A stretch of 64,000 nt of DNA. It comes from Notospermus geniculatus (Eukaryota; Nemertea; Pilidiophora; Heteronemertea; Lineidae). Where the stretch lies: NCBI GenBank assembly GCA_002633025.1, contig NMRB01000001.1:948210-1012209 (forward strand), in the 5' to 3' direction. The position numbers were made by a program, and so were the translations under genes. Under the pieces are notes generated by a model. The model did no database searches. It was not told where the DNA came from and was given only the letters and a program-made list of their open reading frames with translations. Below, in pieces: positions 13,001-24,315 of this stretch (position 1 is the stretch's first letter; each line of letters begins with the position of its first letter).

Positions 13001-16000
13001 CACAATGGGAATTCATAGAATCAGCGGTGATCTCGCCGACGACAATCGGAAATTGCCGAGTGTAAACTTTCCGTATGCAAATGCAGGTCAGAGGTCTGCT
13101 TATGATAAAACCGAAACCTGAATTCGAGCCCGAGAGTGGGCCGTCGATAGAAGAATAGACGACAATAGTACTTTGTTCATTGGCTTATATACCAAAATTG
13201 GGATGGTTTGAAAGAGGATCCACACCCAACATTCATTTTCCACCTCTTAGTCAACAATGAAGGCGAAGAGATGCCAATTTCTAACTTATTTGCAGATTTA
13301 GTCGGTGGGTTTGGATTTTACCACCAGCCAGTTTGGGTCAAGTCAAGTAGGCCAAGTTCTATTTGGTGACACTATACCAACTGCGCACTGCGTGGACACA
13401 ACAATAAACCGCTTCGTTCACTCCCGCGAATAAAATAATGAAAATGGCTATTTATCGAACCCCGCTTTGCTGAAAGTGCCAAAATTCGGCTCAAAGGTCG
13501 AGCTGCCCTCATTGTCCTGAACCAGGTATCGCCACCATTGTCTTCAGTTGTTTGGTTAGCGCAGTGCAAAGAATGGGAGGACTATAACCGCTAGGTCGTG
13601 GGTTCGATTCCCATGTAGTCATGATTTTTTCCTTCTTTTTCCTTTTTGTTTTCCCTTTCTCATAAAGCTATTGTGACTTTTTGAATTTTCGTAGAACAAC
13701 TGGTTAATTAATTTTTCTTCTTAGTGGTGACACTGATAAAATCGGCGACAGAATCGTCGCATCATCCTGGGCACACCGTGGTGTCCGGATTCATCCCTGG
13801 AAAGTTTCATTTTATGGCTATTCCTCAAAAACAGTACAGCCAGCTCAAAGTTAGGGTAGGCAGGTCTGCACAAGTCACGTGATCTTTGCCTCGTGCTAAT
13901 TGCTGATTCATACGACATTCAGAGAAGTAATCCAAGTGTAACATCTGTGAGTGTTTCTGTAGCTCAGTGTTCCCCAACAATAGACGGGGCCTAGAATGGT
14001 TATTGATGGGTTAGTTGCCGCTTAATCAGGAGGGAAACAATAAGAAAAACACAGAAATACGGGGAACACTGATCGACGTTACACCGGTGTTGATGTGTGT
14101 CTGATCCTTTCGTCAGTTTCCCTCCCCGTGACATCCCTCAGATCTGTGAACGGGGAGTTGTTGTTGTCAATGAACGAGTGGGATGTCGTCTGCTCTGCTT
14201 ACCACGGCAAAGAACATCACACATTCACTAACACCCAGTCTGGTTCCTTGTAAATGGTAGCAAGCTCTCAGTGATTCCCGTCACTTGGCTTCCATTCATC
14301 CGCAACATTCAGCTCACATGGTACTGTTGACACTGCCAACGACACGGTTCACAATATTTCTCACGAGGCAATGCTTCCATTGAGCAAATGCAACTGACTT
14401 CCTCTCTAGCTGTCGATGTGTAGTGTTTCTTCTGATCTGCACACCGCGTTGCCGTGTGACTTGTTTATTGGTACATGGCAAAGGATTGGAAAATTGCATA
14501 TCTAGCTAGCAAGTATTCCTGACCAGCTTCTACAGCTTTCCACCCATGCCATCCAACCCTTCAAACGGTCGTCTTCCAGTCCCTCCAACAGTACTGCAAC
14601 GACCCGACTTCGCGTTCTCTTCTCGGTAGGGATGCTAACTGACTTGAAGGTTAACAGACAGATCCGCTTCTCTCAATAATTCATATCCTTGTCAGCGGAA
14701 CCTATCCATTTCCTGACGAGCGTGCTGTTGTATTGTCGCTGAGATCACTTGGAGCTCAACTGGATTCACCTTTTGCACTTGAAGTCGTATCAAGGCTGCG
14801 CGAGAACGAAGGAAGGGCAACTTGGAGCTGTCTGGTTACATGCCCAGTATAACTGAATGTAAAAACCATTGTTAACGTTTCTTCACAACGGAAAAATGCT
14901 ATATTCGCTTCGATGGGATGCCCAAATCTTGCTGCAACTGGACCTTCTCCACTTATGCTGGGCTTCAGTTGTGTTTGGCTTCATTGTTCTCCGTTTCTGC
15001 AGATGTACTGCAACCTAAATCCAAGCAGTTCTACACCGTCATGTATGTACAAAATGTATCATCATCATCATGGCATTGACCAGTAGTGGTATTCGCCACC
15101 TGCTGGCTTTTTTGTGCTGCCGGTCGGGCTGGTAATGAATGCCGTCATTGTGTATATCTCACGCCATCTTTTTATGTTCTTTCTCTCTTTTTGCACCGTT
15201 GCTGTCTGTAACCCAGGAACAAAGGAAATGACATCTCGATTCTTGACTTCTTGAGGTCAAAAACGTCCATGTTGCCGTCACCTCCTCAGCATCCCCCCTC
15301 TCAAACCCGTGATATAAGCAATCACAGCCGTCATCAATTTATATTACCGTCTGCTCCATCTTGCCGTGCAAACATTCTACGATCAGGCATCTCTTGAATA
15401 ATAGATCAATGAACCTCGGCGGCGGTTCTATCACACAAGGCACACTATCGCGCATATCTTGTCACCGGTAATTCTGTTGGAATCTTGGCCTAATTCATCT
15501 TCAGAGCAAATAAGCTAGCTTGGAGGTGTCAGTTTGATCATTCAGGACACCGTATGTCTCCAAAGGTTGTGATATTTTCACGCCAGTTATCGACGGATAG
15601 CCGTATGTATGCGACAGTGTAGTTTCCTTGTGCCAGCCCCATCTGGAGTCGTCTCCCTATGCAGCCGCTATGTTCCACTCCACACAATGAAACGGGCGAA
15701 TTGATGAGGGTATTGGAAATTATTGCTTCTAGAGTCTGCATCTGAAAGGCATCTTGTCGCTTCCTCAGTCTCAACTTATGACGAGATAGACTTCGTTAGT
15801 GACGTTGTTTCCTTCTGCAATAGGGCCTGGCAATGACTGGAGTCCACAACGAGATGCAATAATTTTGCCATCGGAAATTCCTGAAACGGTGTACAGATTC
15901 TCGCACGCAGATGGATTGAAGAGATGACTTCAGCTGACGTTAATGTCGCCTAAACCTGACTTCAAGGTCATAACAAGCCATTAATTCAAAATATTAGTTT

Positions 16001-19000
16001 CCTGCAGTGTCGTCTCCATCTCCGATGTTTGCGTTACCATGGTGACAGTTAAGCATTTGCTCCTACGAGTTCCCCAAGAGAATGCGGGTTTTGCAAATGC
16101 TGTAATCTTGTAAGAAGGAATGTTCCGTTTATAAAGCATAATATACGACAGCAGAGAAGGATTGACTCGCCCTTGTGAGCATGCGCAGTCGTCCCTATAC
16201 GATAATGTCGGCGATCTCGTGTGATAATGCCCATTTCGTTAGTAGAATTGGTCTTGGGCGATCGTCTGCAATTGGCGAACATGCATTGCTGAATCAATAC
16301 TGTCTCGAAACTATTAGGCTGACTATCATCCTTATGTCTCTGATACAAGTGGTTCGACATGTACAGTACGTACGTTTTGGCAGCGCTCAAACGTATTTAG
16401 TACCACATCATTTGACATGCAGATCGGGAAGACACCATGCCAATCTCAAAACACTCGGTTTCATACATGCTGCCTCTCAAAGCTTGTCTCGTTTGGATTA
16501 CATACTCGCGACTGACGAGCAAACGCTTTCCTCTGATGCAAACCTAAAGCACGATTCCTTGACAAAAACACCTCTTGACATGCAATCTGGAAGAAAAACG
16601 CCCTTCACGGATACTCCAACTGTTCAACGCACGAAGTCTTCTTTATGATGCGAGAGCGGCGGCAGTTTGATAAAATTGCATTCGCTTCCAATAAATTGTC
16701 TTCAATCCTAAGGCGGTGATGTCGTTCATATGACAAGTGTGTTTTCGATAGGTTTAAATTAATGCTGAGGACCGTCATTAAAGGTAGGTGTCTAGTGAAT
16801 GGGAGACACCCGGGTAACCTGTAAATCTTACAGCCGTTCTTCCTTTGACCGTACTATTGCAAAAGCTTCCTTTTTTTCGCCAACAGCGATCCTTCTCTAA
16901 CAGGAAACCATTTCCACTGACCTCTACCTTCCTTGGTGACGTAACTTCGTGATCTTCGGTATTCGACTTTCATGCATTGCTGCTCATCGTACGCCACTAA
17001 CTGCGTTTCCCGCACAAGAGACGCCGATTGCTAGGTAGATAAAGATCTGTTGCATTACGTCAGATGTCTTTCCTCTCATGGGATGGATACTTTTCCTTCT
17101 TTCTATTGATTACAATGCATCTTATAGATTGCTCTTACATGAAAAAATATATTTCTAGTTTCCGATTCCATGTCCTCTTCGTTAACTCCAAGGATGAAAA
17201 TGTCACGGCATTTTCTTCGTTCTTTCTTGTTGCTCTTCTGAACCCGTTGCTGTCGAGAATGCTGAGTATCGAAATTTTGATTGGCTCAAACGCATCTTGA
17301 GTCCCATATTTGCCAGGTGGATATTCAAAGCATGTTCAGCACTGATAGAATTACGTCTCGTCTGGGTTCTCGTCTTGGTGGGAGAATTAGAATTAGAGGA
17401 ACGTGCGTTCTCTAAATCAAAGAAAGGGAATACGTGTCGGCGGCCACTGCTCCAGATTTGGAATGTTCCGTGACGTTCTTCCTCGAGGGCCGATGTATAC
17501 ACATCATTAGCGCACGGTTTACCGTCAGCCTCAAGAAGCTGAGGAAATATTCAGTCGGCTTCGATATTATGTGGCCTGTTCAGACTAATGCATCACTGTC
17601 CAATACGGACGCAGATCTTAATTTCCTCAGCGTGGACGTAACCTTAAAAGCACCTGCTTTTAGTGCAACAGCAACAATACAGAGTTCCGGCATTCATGTC
17701 AACAACCCCGCGGTAAACGACTCGCCTTTCCAAACACTTGCACTCTCACAAATCACGTACGCGGTCTTCGAAGCGAACACGATTTCATAAACCAACACTG
17801 ATCATTTTGATGAAAGAGCCTGCGAAGTTAATGAATTGGAAACCGTAACCTTTCTGGTGGTGATATGATTGGAAAGTTCATCGAAATGGGAGAGGCTGCT
17901 GCCAGCGGTTCAAATATCACAAGCTTGTCGACGCTAAATTGTTTCGGATAGGGAATGTGTTTCTAGTTTGTCTGTGAACAAGCAATTGACGCTGAAGGAA
18001 GAAATAGCCTAAATTCTCTAAATTAGGACTGTCCTAGAGCTATTCGTTCACAATCTTTTCCTCTCTCGCGTATTCTTCAACCACGGTTGATTGAAATTTG
18101 GAGGAACTAGTAATATATATTCCAAGATTGGAATTAGTTCATTCCTTGCGTACCAGGCACCAATGCTCGTGCTGGATTGGAATCTATGGTCTGTAATTTC
18201 TATACACGAACAATAGATAGTCACTCTTCCAGCCTCCTAGACCTGAGACTATCAGAGGTTCTCAGCGCTTGCTCCCTTCGTCACCGCGCACAAATATGTT
18301 GTGACGACGAGGGAACGGAGCACTTGGAACCCTGATTACCTCACGATGCTCTTCCAATGGACATCTCCTCATTTATTCCCACCGTCTGGACATTCAGTCC
18401 ATCGATCCCCCAGGCTCCAGATCCTCTTTATAGATCGTCTACTTATCAACCACAACCGCACCCTCAGGGCATGCGGAGTTTTTTTCCAAAGCATCATCTT
18501 CAGTATATAGTGACGTTCTTGTTCTTACAGGGCGTGCTGACAACAACCATGAGGAAGGGGAGGTCCTGGTTGCTGGACGCCATATGTTCCCGTTCCGGTA
18601 CCATCTCCCTACTGACATACCCTGTTCATTTGAAGGGGTCTACGGTTCCGTACGGTATTTTGGTCTTTCGACTCTCCTGACGAAGAATTCCAAACAGAAT
18701 GAGACTGCCCTCAGCTTTTTCTCAGTTATACATGAGTTGAATCTAACGTATGAAACTTTGGTAAGTTTACTGTTGTATCGTTTTGATGGCTACGTCGTGA
18801 ACGAAATCATTGGTCCTTATCGTGTCGGTATTACGACTGACTGAACGTCAACGGCATGGTTTAAAACCATGCCGTTGACGTTCAGTCAGTCTTTGAAATT
18901 GACATCAACAGTGCAAGGTCATCGACCGGTGAGAGCAGTTCAATTTAAAAAAATCAATGGTTCTTCACTATGGGAATTATCTCTCCTCTTAAGTGTCCAA

Positions 19001-20694
19001 AAGGTCACACACTTCACTCTGTTTGGTAAATGAGTAAATTATCTGTGTTGTCATGGTAACCCAAAGGTCACCTAACGATTGTTTTTACACGAGTTTCCTT
19101 TTGTCGGTGAAAGAAATTGACATCATGTTAACATTTTGGGGGACGTCTCGAAAATGAGGATCATATGATTGTATCAGATAGAGAAAGCGTTGGCATATCT
19201 TCACCTGTTCCCAAGAAGGAAAGACAACAGGTTTTCTCAACCATGTGGTCATTTTCAATTGTAGGGTGGCGTCAGGAAGCAGCAGGAGACAACGATACGG
19301 TCGTGTTGTCGCTCTGGACGAGTCACGTGCACCGTCGCCATTCCGAACTGCGGTTTCGTTCCTGGTCAATCCATTACTGCTAATATTCTAGTCCAAAACA
19401 AGTCCACGTCCAAAGTCAAGGGAGCGAGCCTCGCATTGAAACAGGTGAGTAGGGGCGACACCCTTCAACGTCCCTGGTTGGAAGCTACCACAGTGATCAT
19501 CCGACTATTTGAACGCTCAAGGTGCCAGTGAAACTGTGAACCAGCAATCAGCATCATTGCCGAAACGGCACGATTAGGGCTAATCCTCAGCATCAACAGG
19601 CGTGATTTTTTCAACGATACGGCAGCTACCACCGTGACTGATGCTTTTCGTTTTTTTCAGATGGTAAGATACGGCTCATACGACTCTCACAAATCACGAA
19701 AAGTATTATGGGATGCTCAACACATTCATGTGGGTCACGTCTCACCAGAAAAATGTCAGCGCTGGGAAGGTGTCACCTTGGATGTGCCTTGTATCCCACC
19801 CTCACGCCTCGACGGTTGCCAGTACATTGACATCAAATATGATCTCGTGGTGAGTGGTAACACATCTGCGTTTCTGTCGTTGAAGGAATAAACTCATATT
19901 GGGTTTGGCTTTGACATAATCTTTAGTAGCTTTCGACAAAAGTAACGAGCGTCTGTCTCCTCACGATTTACCATCTGCGAGCGTGCCGATCTTTGGACAG
20001 TCACCTGTAGCATCCTTTCTGTTCCTGTTGACGTGGTAAAACGAGGGTCTCCTAGCATGCTGTGCCGGTTGCAAGGATGCTGACCGCTGTGCCGGTTGCG
20101 GGGATGCTGACCTTTGACAAAGACCTCCACCCAGCCGTACGTGGTAACTCGTAGAAACGAAAGTGTCTCCTCACAGCAGCCGCTCAACGAGGTTTGTCTC
20201 CGCTAAACCCACTTCATTTTTACCGTTTCAGTTTCGTGTAATGGTACACGGACACTCTCTCACAGTCACCTTACCTATCATAATAGGGACAATACCTCAG
20301 GGACATCATTCTCTTCATAACTGGGATTATAAAGGTAAGGGGCGGTATCAAACTGCACGAACTGTAAACCCGCCTTAAGCCGGCGCTTCTTCTTGAAATA
20401 TTATGTTCTCTTGTTTCAGTTCAGCACCCGTACCCCGGGGCAAAGAACCGATGTGTGATAGTTGACGGAACCAAGCTCAAGGATGACCCCGAGGGTTTCA
20501 TGGCCACCTATAAGACGTATCGTCCCAGTAATAGCGGGAAGTATCCGGAGCTTGAGTGCAGCCCTGGCGGAGCGCGGAGGTTCGTCAGTGAGACGGACTC
20601 GAACGAGGAGGAAGAGGGGCCAGAGGGGGAGGAAGAGGGACTGGTAGAGGAAGAAGTTGTTGAGGGAGAGGAGGACTCGGAGACCAATGTGTGA
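7093..20694 (+). CDS. Alpha-arrestin (ARRDC-like) gene, 5' exon missing
   Basis: Arrestin-fold adaptor of the ARRDC/TXNIP class, which in known members links membrane cargo to endosomal sorting. Exons in one consistent frame: 7093-7242, 18531-18760, 19265-19444, 19661-19849, 20232-20334, 20420-20694 (374 residues visible). All have AG acceptors and GT donors, and phases agree (1/1/0/0/0/1). Arrestin-N features: VKWTD and MVLWGKG in the first exon, then AGRHMFPFRYHLP, SFEGVYGSVRY and VIHELNL. Arrestin-C features: CCRSGRVTCTVAI, a VPG turn, CQRWEG, IPPSRLDGCQYIDIKYDLV and LPIIIGTIP. The family usually has 400-450 residues, so only a short N-terminal exon is missing; I did not find it. The tail has no PPxY motif but is strongly acidic and ends ETNV. 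Family assignment is secure; which ARRDC paralogue it is cannot be told. Confidence 0.9.
7378..9424 (-). repeat. Tandem array of tRNA-like ~1 kb units, left arm
   Basis: About two units in direct tandem. The block starting CAGATTCTATGAATTCCC recurs near 7379, 8389 and 9361, giving periods of about 1010 and 971 bp. Each unit has, on the minus strand, a tRNA-like module (7783-7850 and about 8757-8824) followed in transcription sense by a T run. The whole arm lies inside the first visible intron of the alpha-arrestin gene. Near 9425 the array flips orientation. Confidence 0.85.
9425..13795 (+). repeat. Tandem array of tRNA-like ~1 kb units, right arm
   Basis: The same unit as the left arm in opposite orientation, about four copies. 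tRNA-like modules are at 10403-10470, 11413-11480, 12551-12618 and 13554-13620, with a decayed one at the flip point (about 9425-9475). The third unit is interrupted: 11712-12069 is unrelated to the array and ends at an N (12070), after which the unit resumes in its middle. The last unit stops abruptly near 13795. Unit-to-unit identity is high by eye. No protein is encoded. Confidence 0.85.
11413..11492 (+). repeat. tRNA-like module with pol III-type boxes
   Basis: Best-preserved example of the module in the array. It has an A-box-like TTAGCGCAGTGC, a consensus B box GGTTCGATTCC about 45 bases downstream, and a run of seven T right after the module. Acceptor and anticodon stems do not fold convincingly, so this looks like a tRNA-derived SINE head, not a working tRNA. 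Whether it is transcribed is unknown. Confidence 0.6.
13796..18530. other. Rest of the large alpha-arrestin intron
   Basis: No exon recognised. A small element with 12 bp inverted ends (TCAGTGTTCCCC) spans about 13964-14072. Open frames of 157 codons (16175-16648) and 118 codons (17434-17790) show no family motif and are probably chance. Confidence 0.5.
18835..18891. repeat. Perfect 57 bp palindrome
   Basis: Two 28 bp arms (18835-18862 and 18864-18891) are exact reverse complements around a single A at 18863. The left arm begins GACTGACTGAACGTCAACGG. It lies in the intron between the second and third visible exons of the alpha-arrestin gene. Confidence 0.9.
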
Positions 20695-20772
20695 TGGGAG
20701 GATGCCTTGAAAATGATGAAAGTCGTGGACATAAGCAGTGTCATAGCTTGCGGGAACGAGAGAAATAATAGA

Positions 20773-20895
20773 GAGTTTTCGCAAAGCCCCCGAAACGCCG
20801 ACGCGAACGCCAAACCATTGTTCGATGCCGCGAAGAAGACACCGAACAAAAGGATAGGCGTTCACGTTGGCGTTTCGGGGGCTTTGCGAAAACTC
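20773..20895 (+). mobile_element. Foldback MITE, copy 1, in arrestin 3' UTR
   Basis: 123 bp with inverted ends: starts GAGTTTTCGCAAAGCCCCCG and ends with its reverse complement. The start is 78 bases downstream of the alpha-arrestin stop codon. Confidence 0.85.
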
Positions 20896-20904
20896 GCTAA
20901 TACA

Positions 20905-21034
20905 GAGTTTTCGCAAAGCCCCGGAAACGTCAACGCGAACGTCTATCCTTTTGTTCGCTGCTCTCTTCGTGGCATCGAACAGTCTACGTCGGTTTGGCGT
21001 TCGCGTTGCCGTTTCGGGGGCTTTGCGAAAACTC
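20905..21034 (-). mobile_element. Foldback MITE, copy 2, inverted relative to copy 1
   Basis: 130 bp, same terminal repeats as copy 1, but its core (the stretch containing CTATCCTTTTGTTCG) is the reverse complement of the core of copy 1. The pair is separated by only 9 bases, so the RNA could fold as one long hairpin. Confidence 0.85.
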
Positions 21035-21805
21035 CCTATTTGCCTTGTCCTTAAAAAAACTTTTTCGTGAATATTTTTGCGCCTATACATTTTTATGGCG
21101 AAAAGGGGTATTCTGGGCCTTCTCCATGCACACAGTGAGTTTCACAACGGGTTAGCCTGTGTAGGCCTACCGTTTAGCGAGGATTCCTTCCATTGTTAAA
21201 ACATACTCGAACAATATAGTGAATCATCGCTAAAACGTTGCCCTGCACATGAAAATTGAAATATCAAAGTCTAGAGTCACTTCGCCTTCGGACTACGGAC
21301 TACGTAGATCGATGTAGTCCGAATGCGTAGCGGTGAACCCTTGATGATTCAAGATGCATTTGAAGTCAGTCTGTGAGAATAACAGGAAGATCAAAAAGTA
21401 TTATATTACATGTTTGTGGCTCTATTCATCGTTCTGAAGTTTTGTGTTGTAAAGTGGTGGAGCTCTGCTCAATGACCAGACGATTTGTATAAAGAAAAAA
21501 TCTGTTGTACGTCAGTATTGTTTTTTGGTGTTTACACATTTTAAGTTTTTATTACTTTCAGTGCTGCAGTAGAATTTTTAGATATTCCAAGCACAAGAGT
21601 TTGCGTGTCATAAGTTAGCTATGGGCCGGCGTCGATTCTGTCCGGCATGCGGTCAGCTGTTGAAATTGACGTATTCCCTCACTATTCCCGCATCTGAGTA
21701 TTAAAGCGGCGGCTCTGCCTTTCAGATAAACGCAACAAAGCTTTTAGTTAGTTTAGTGTAGTTAGTAATCTGCGCTAGAGACGAGCGGCGAAAAGGATGT
21801 GCATA

Positions 21806-22370
21806 AGGTCGAGAAACGCAAAGCATCATCCGTGACCTAGTGTGTATTTTTTTTCCTTTCGTAGGCCCAAATGTAAAATGTACAAGCATCCTGTTTCCTC
21901 TTTGAGTGAATAGAGTGTCGAAACGAACTGCTACTCAGTCAGATATAGGCCTACAGCTCTCTGGCGTAAACCCCTCGCGAAATTCGACCGACGTGCACTG
22001 AGATGATGTGATAGAAATAGTGAGATTTACGAAGAAATTATGCTGAAGACATTGTGTTCTTTTATTTTATTGTTACGTGTTCAAAATAAGGTCGAGAAAC
22101 GCAAAGCATCATCCGTGACCTAGTGTGTATTTTTTTCCTTAGGCCCAAATGTGAAATGTACAAGCATCCTGTTTCCTCTTTGAGTGAATAGAGGTGTCGA
22201 AACGAACTGCTACTCAGTCAGATATACCGTAGGCCTACAGCTCTCTGGCGTAAACCCCTCGCGAAATTCGACCGACGCGGTGCACTGAGATGATGTGATA
22301 GAAATAGTGAGATTTACGAAGAAATTATGCTGAAGACATTGTGTTCTTTTATTTTATTGTTACGTGTTCA
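21806..22370. repeat. 281 bp direct tandem duplication
   Basis: A block starting GGTCGAGAAACGCAAAGCAT occurs near 21807 and again near 22090; both continue through CTACTCAGTCAGATATA to TTGTTACGTGTTCAA. The copies differ by a few small indels. The duplication lies between the alpha-arrestin stop codon and the AATAAA signals near 22421, so it is probably in the 3' UTR. Confidence 0.85.
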
Positions 22371-22420
22371 AGTGTTCTCAATGTGACTGATTTGTATTTA
22401 CCAGTCTGTACAGAGACAAG

Positions 22421-22434
22421 AATAAAACAATAAA
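22421..22434 (+). other. Candidate poly(A) signals of the alpha-arrestin gene
   Basis: Two AATAAA hexamers at 22421-22426 and 22429-22434. If used, the 3' UTR is about 1.7 kb and contains the MITE pair and the tandem duplication. Confidence 0.4.
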
Positions 22435-22984
22435 CCACGGCTACATTTGTAATTCCTCCAGTGCAGTCTAGTTCTTTTGATTACTGGGTATCCCTGCACT
22501 AAACTGCCTACATCGGGGACAGAGTTGCCCGGGCCGATATGGCCTGCAGGTGCTGTCATGGAAACCTGTTTTTATAGATGATTCAACGGATAAATATAGC
22601 GACAGCAACGCCCTTACCCAAATGGCGGACGACCAACGAACCAAATTTTCTCACGGTCCCATTTCGCCGGCCGCCCGTATCGACGTCGGAATATGGCCCG
22701 ATACGGTGTGGAAATTTTTTAATATCTCGTCAAGGATAGGCTATTTAGTCGTTTTCGAGGCTTTTCCTGGCATAATTGGTGATATTATTCTACATTATTA
22801 TGTGCCCCAGCATTGTGCAAATGACACTCTCTCATAAGGTCAATATCTTTTAAGGCCCTCATAATCCACTCTTCCGCCCATGGACACATCTGCGACTTGT
22901 CAAAAGGGGACACAAGGGGAAACACTGCCATTCGGTAATACTGGCAGATATTACACCGGCGTTTACGGACCTGCAGTTCCCCTT

Positions 22985-23090
22985 ATAAAAAATATTCTCC
23001 ATTCATTCTCCATTCATTCTCCATTCATTATATATTCATTATATATTCATTATATAGGGGCCTATTCATTATATATTATATTATATATTC
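22985..23090. repeat. AT-rich simple tandem repeat
   Basis: Repeats of a 12-mer (TCTCCATTCATT) grade into repeats of TATATTCATTA and then TATATTATAT. Confidence 0.8.
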
Positions 23091-23209
23091 CATTTTATCA
23101 TGGTGAATGGTAATTTCGCACGGTAAAAGAAGGTGTACCATGGTGAAAGCCACTTGATTTATACCATGGTAAACTGTCCTTTACCGTGCGAAATTACCAT
23201 GGTAAAATG
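23091..23209. mobile_element. Foldback MITE
   Basis: Inverted halves: CATTTTATCATGG at the left against CCATGGTAAAATG at the right, with an inner block GGTAATTTCGCACGGTAAA matching its reverse complement near 23179-23196. Confidence 0.75.
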
Positions 23210-23903
23210 AAAATTTTCATGCTCTTAACCATTGCAAACTTGCGAATTGCTGAGTAGGAGAGGGGTATGATGCCGCCCTTGATGGGCCCTCTGACGATAT
23301 TCAACCCCCTGTTTCATTTATGACATCAATGTCGCCTGGGTGTCATTCCATCCACAACTGAGGAGGACTTGCGGGTGACATGGATGTGGAGTCGATCAAG
23401 TGAAAAACGACCACAACACGATTAGCCTAAGCGCCATCTATTGAATGGATGTCACACTAAATTTCGTGTTCAGGAATATTTTCCAAACATTCACATTTTT
23501 GATTGAAATGCGATATAAAATACCGATTTTGCTGCTCATTTTCAACATCTGAAACTTTCGTGTGATATATTATTGCATAAAAATGATGAATCTATAATAA
23601 ATTCATAGAAATTTCCAAAGGTAACGCCAACCAAGGCTGTGTTTGTTATTTATTTGACGTGAAAAATTTGGGTTCGACGTCGTGAAGTACCAAATCCCAA
23701 TGCATGCACGCAATACATTGTACATGTATGTACCTGCAACACTAGGCATAGGCCCTATGCTAGTATACCCAGCTTCACTATTCCCTGATCTGATGTCCTA
23801 GGCCGACCATACAGAAAGTGAAAGTCCAATTGGCAATAGCAGGTCACGTAGGTGCATGCTTTCGGTGCCTAGGCCTACACCGGTATAAAATGTGGCCTAG
23901 GCC

Positions 23904-24035
23904 CTATAGTCATGTACCATAAATTGCGGACCATGTTTACACGGCGTCAGTGACGTCGCAATGCATCAGCATGTGTTGGATACACTACGGTGTCACGTCA
24001 CATGGTCCGCAATTTTCAGTACACATCATCTATAG
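23904..24035 (+). mobile_element. 131 bp palindromic MITE, copy A
   Basis: Bounded by CTATAG at both ends, with inverted ATTGCGGACCATG / CATGGTCCGCAAT blocks. A near-identical copy in the opposite orientation is at 49237-49365. Copy A lies about 280 bp upstream of the KIAA0825 start codon. Confidence 0.85.
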
Positions 24036-24315
24036 TTGGGAAAATGTGTTAGGCCTAACTAGGCTATGCCGTAATTGCCGGCAGCACTATAGGCCCTATC
24101 AGACTTTGTGTGCGGTCGGCCCTGGATGGGGTAGCTAAAGCTACTACCTATAGGCAAGGTTAATGTGCCTTTACTTGGTTTTGTTTGTCTCGGCCCCCTA
24201 CTAGGCCTAGGACTAAGTATAGTGACTATGTCAGTGAACGTACCCCACACCTTAGGCATGGTAGGCTAGGCTACATGTATGCTACTGTTGTTACATTGTC
24301 GATAATCTTTTGTAG

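Noticed and set aside
7378-13795. CRISPR array or tRNA gene cluster
   Set aside because: Units are ~1 kb with no short spacer pattern, and the tRNA-like modules do not form proper acceptor and anticodon stems.
16175-16648. 157-codon open frame on the plus strand
   Set aside because: No family motif, no flanking splice signals or partner exons, and composition like intron sequence.
17434-17790. 118-codon open frame considered as the missing first arrestin exon
   Set aside because: No arrestin-N start pattern, and the exon at 7093 already precedes the 18531 exon in matching phase.
20416-21090. 224-codon open frame on the minus strand
   Set aside because: It is antisense to the last alpha-arrestin exon and to the two inverted MITEs; repeated SGALRKL-like words come from the MITE ends.
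21620-21703. Short frame starting MGRRRFCPACG
   Set aside because: Only 27 codons in the presumed 3' UTR of the arrestin gene; one CxxC is not enough for a zinc-finger call.
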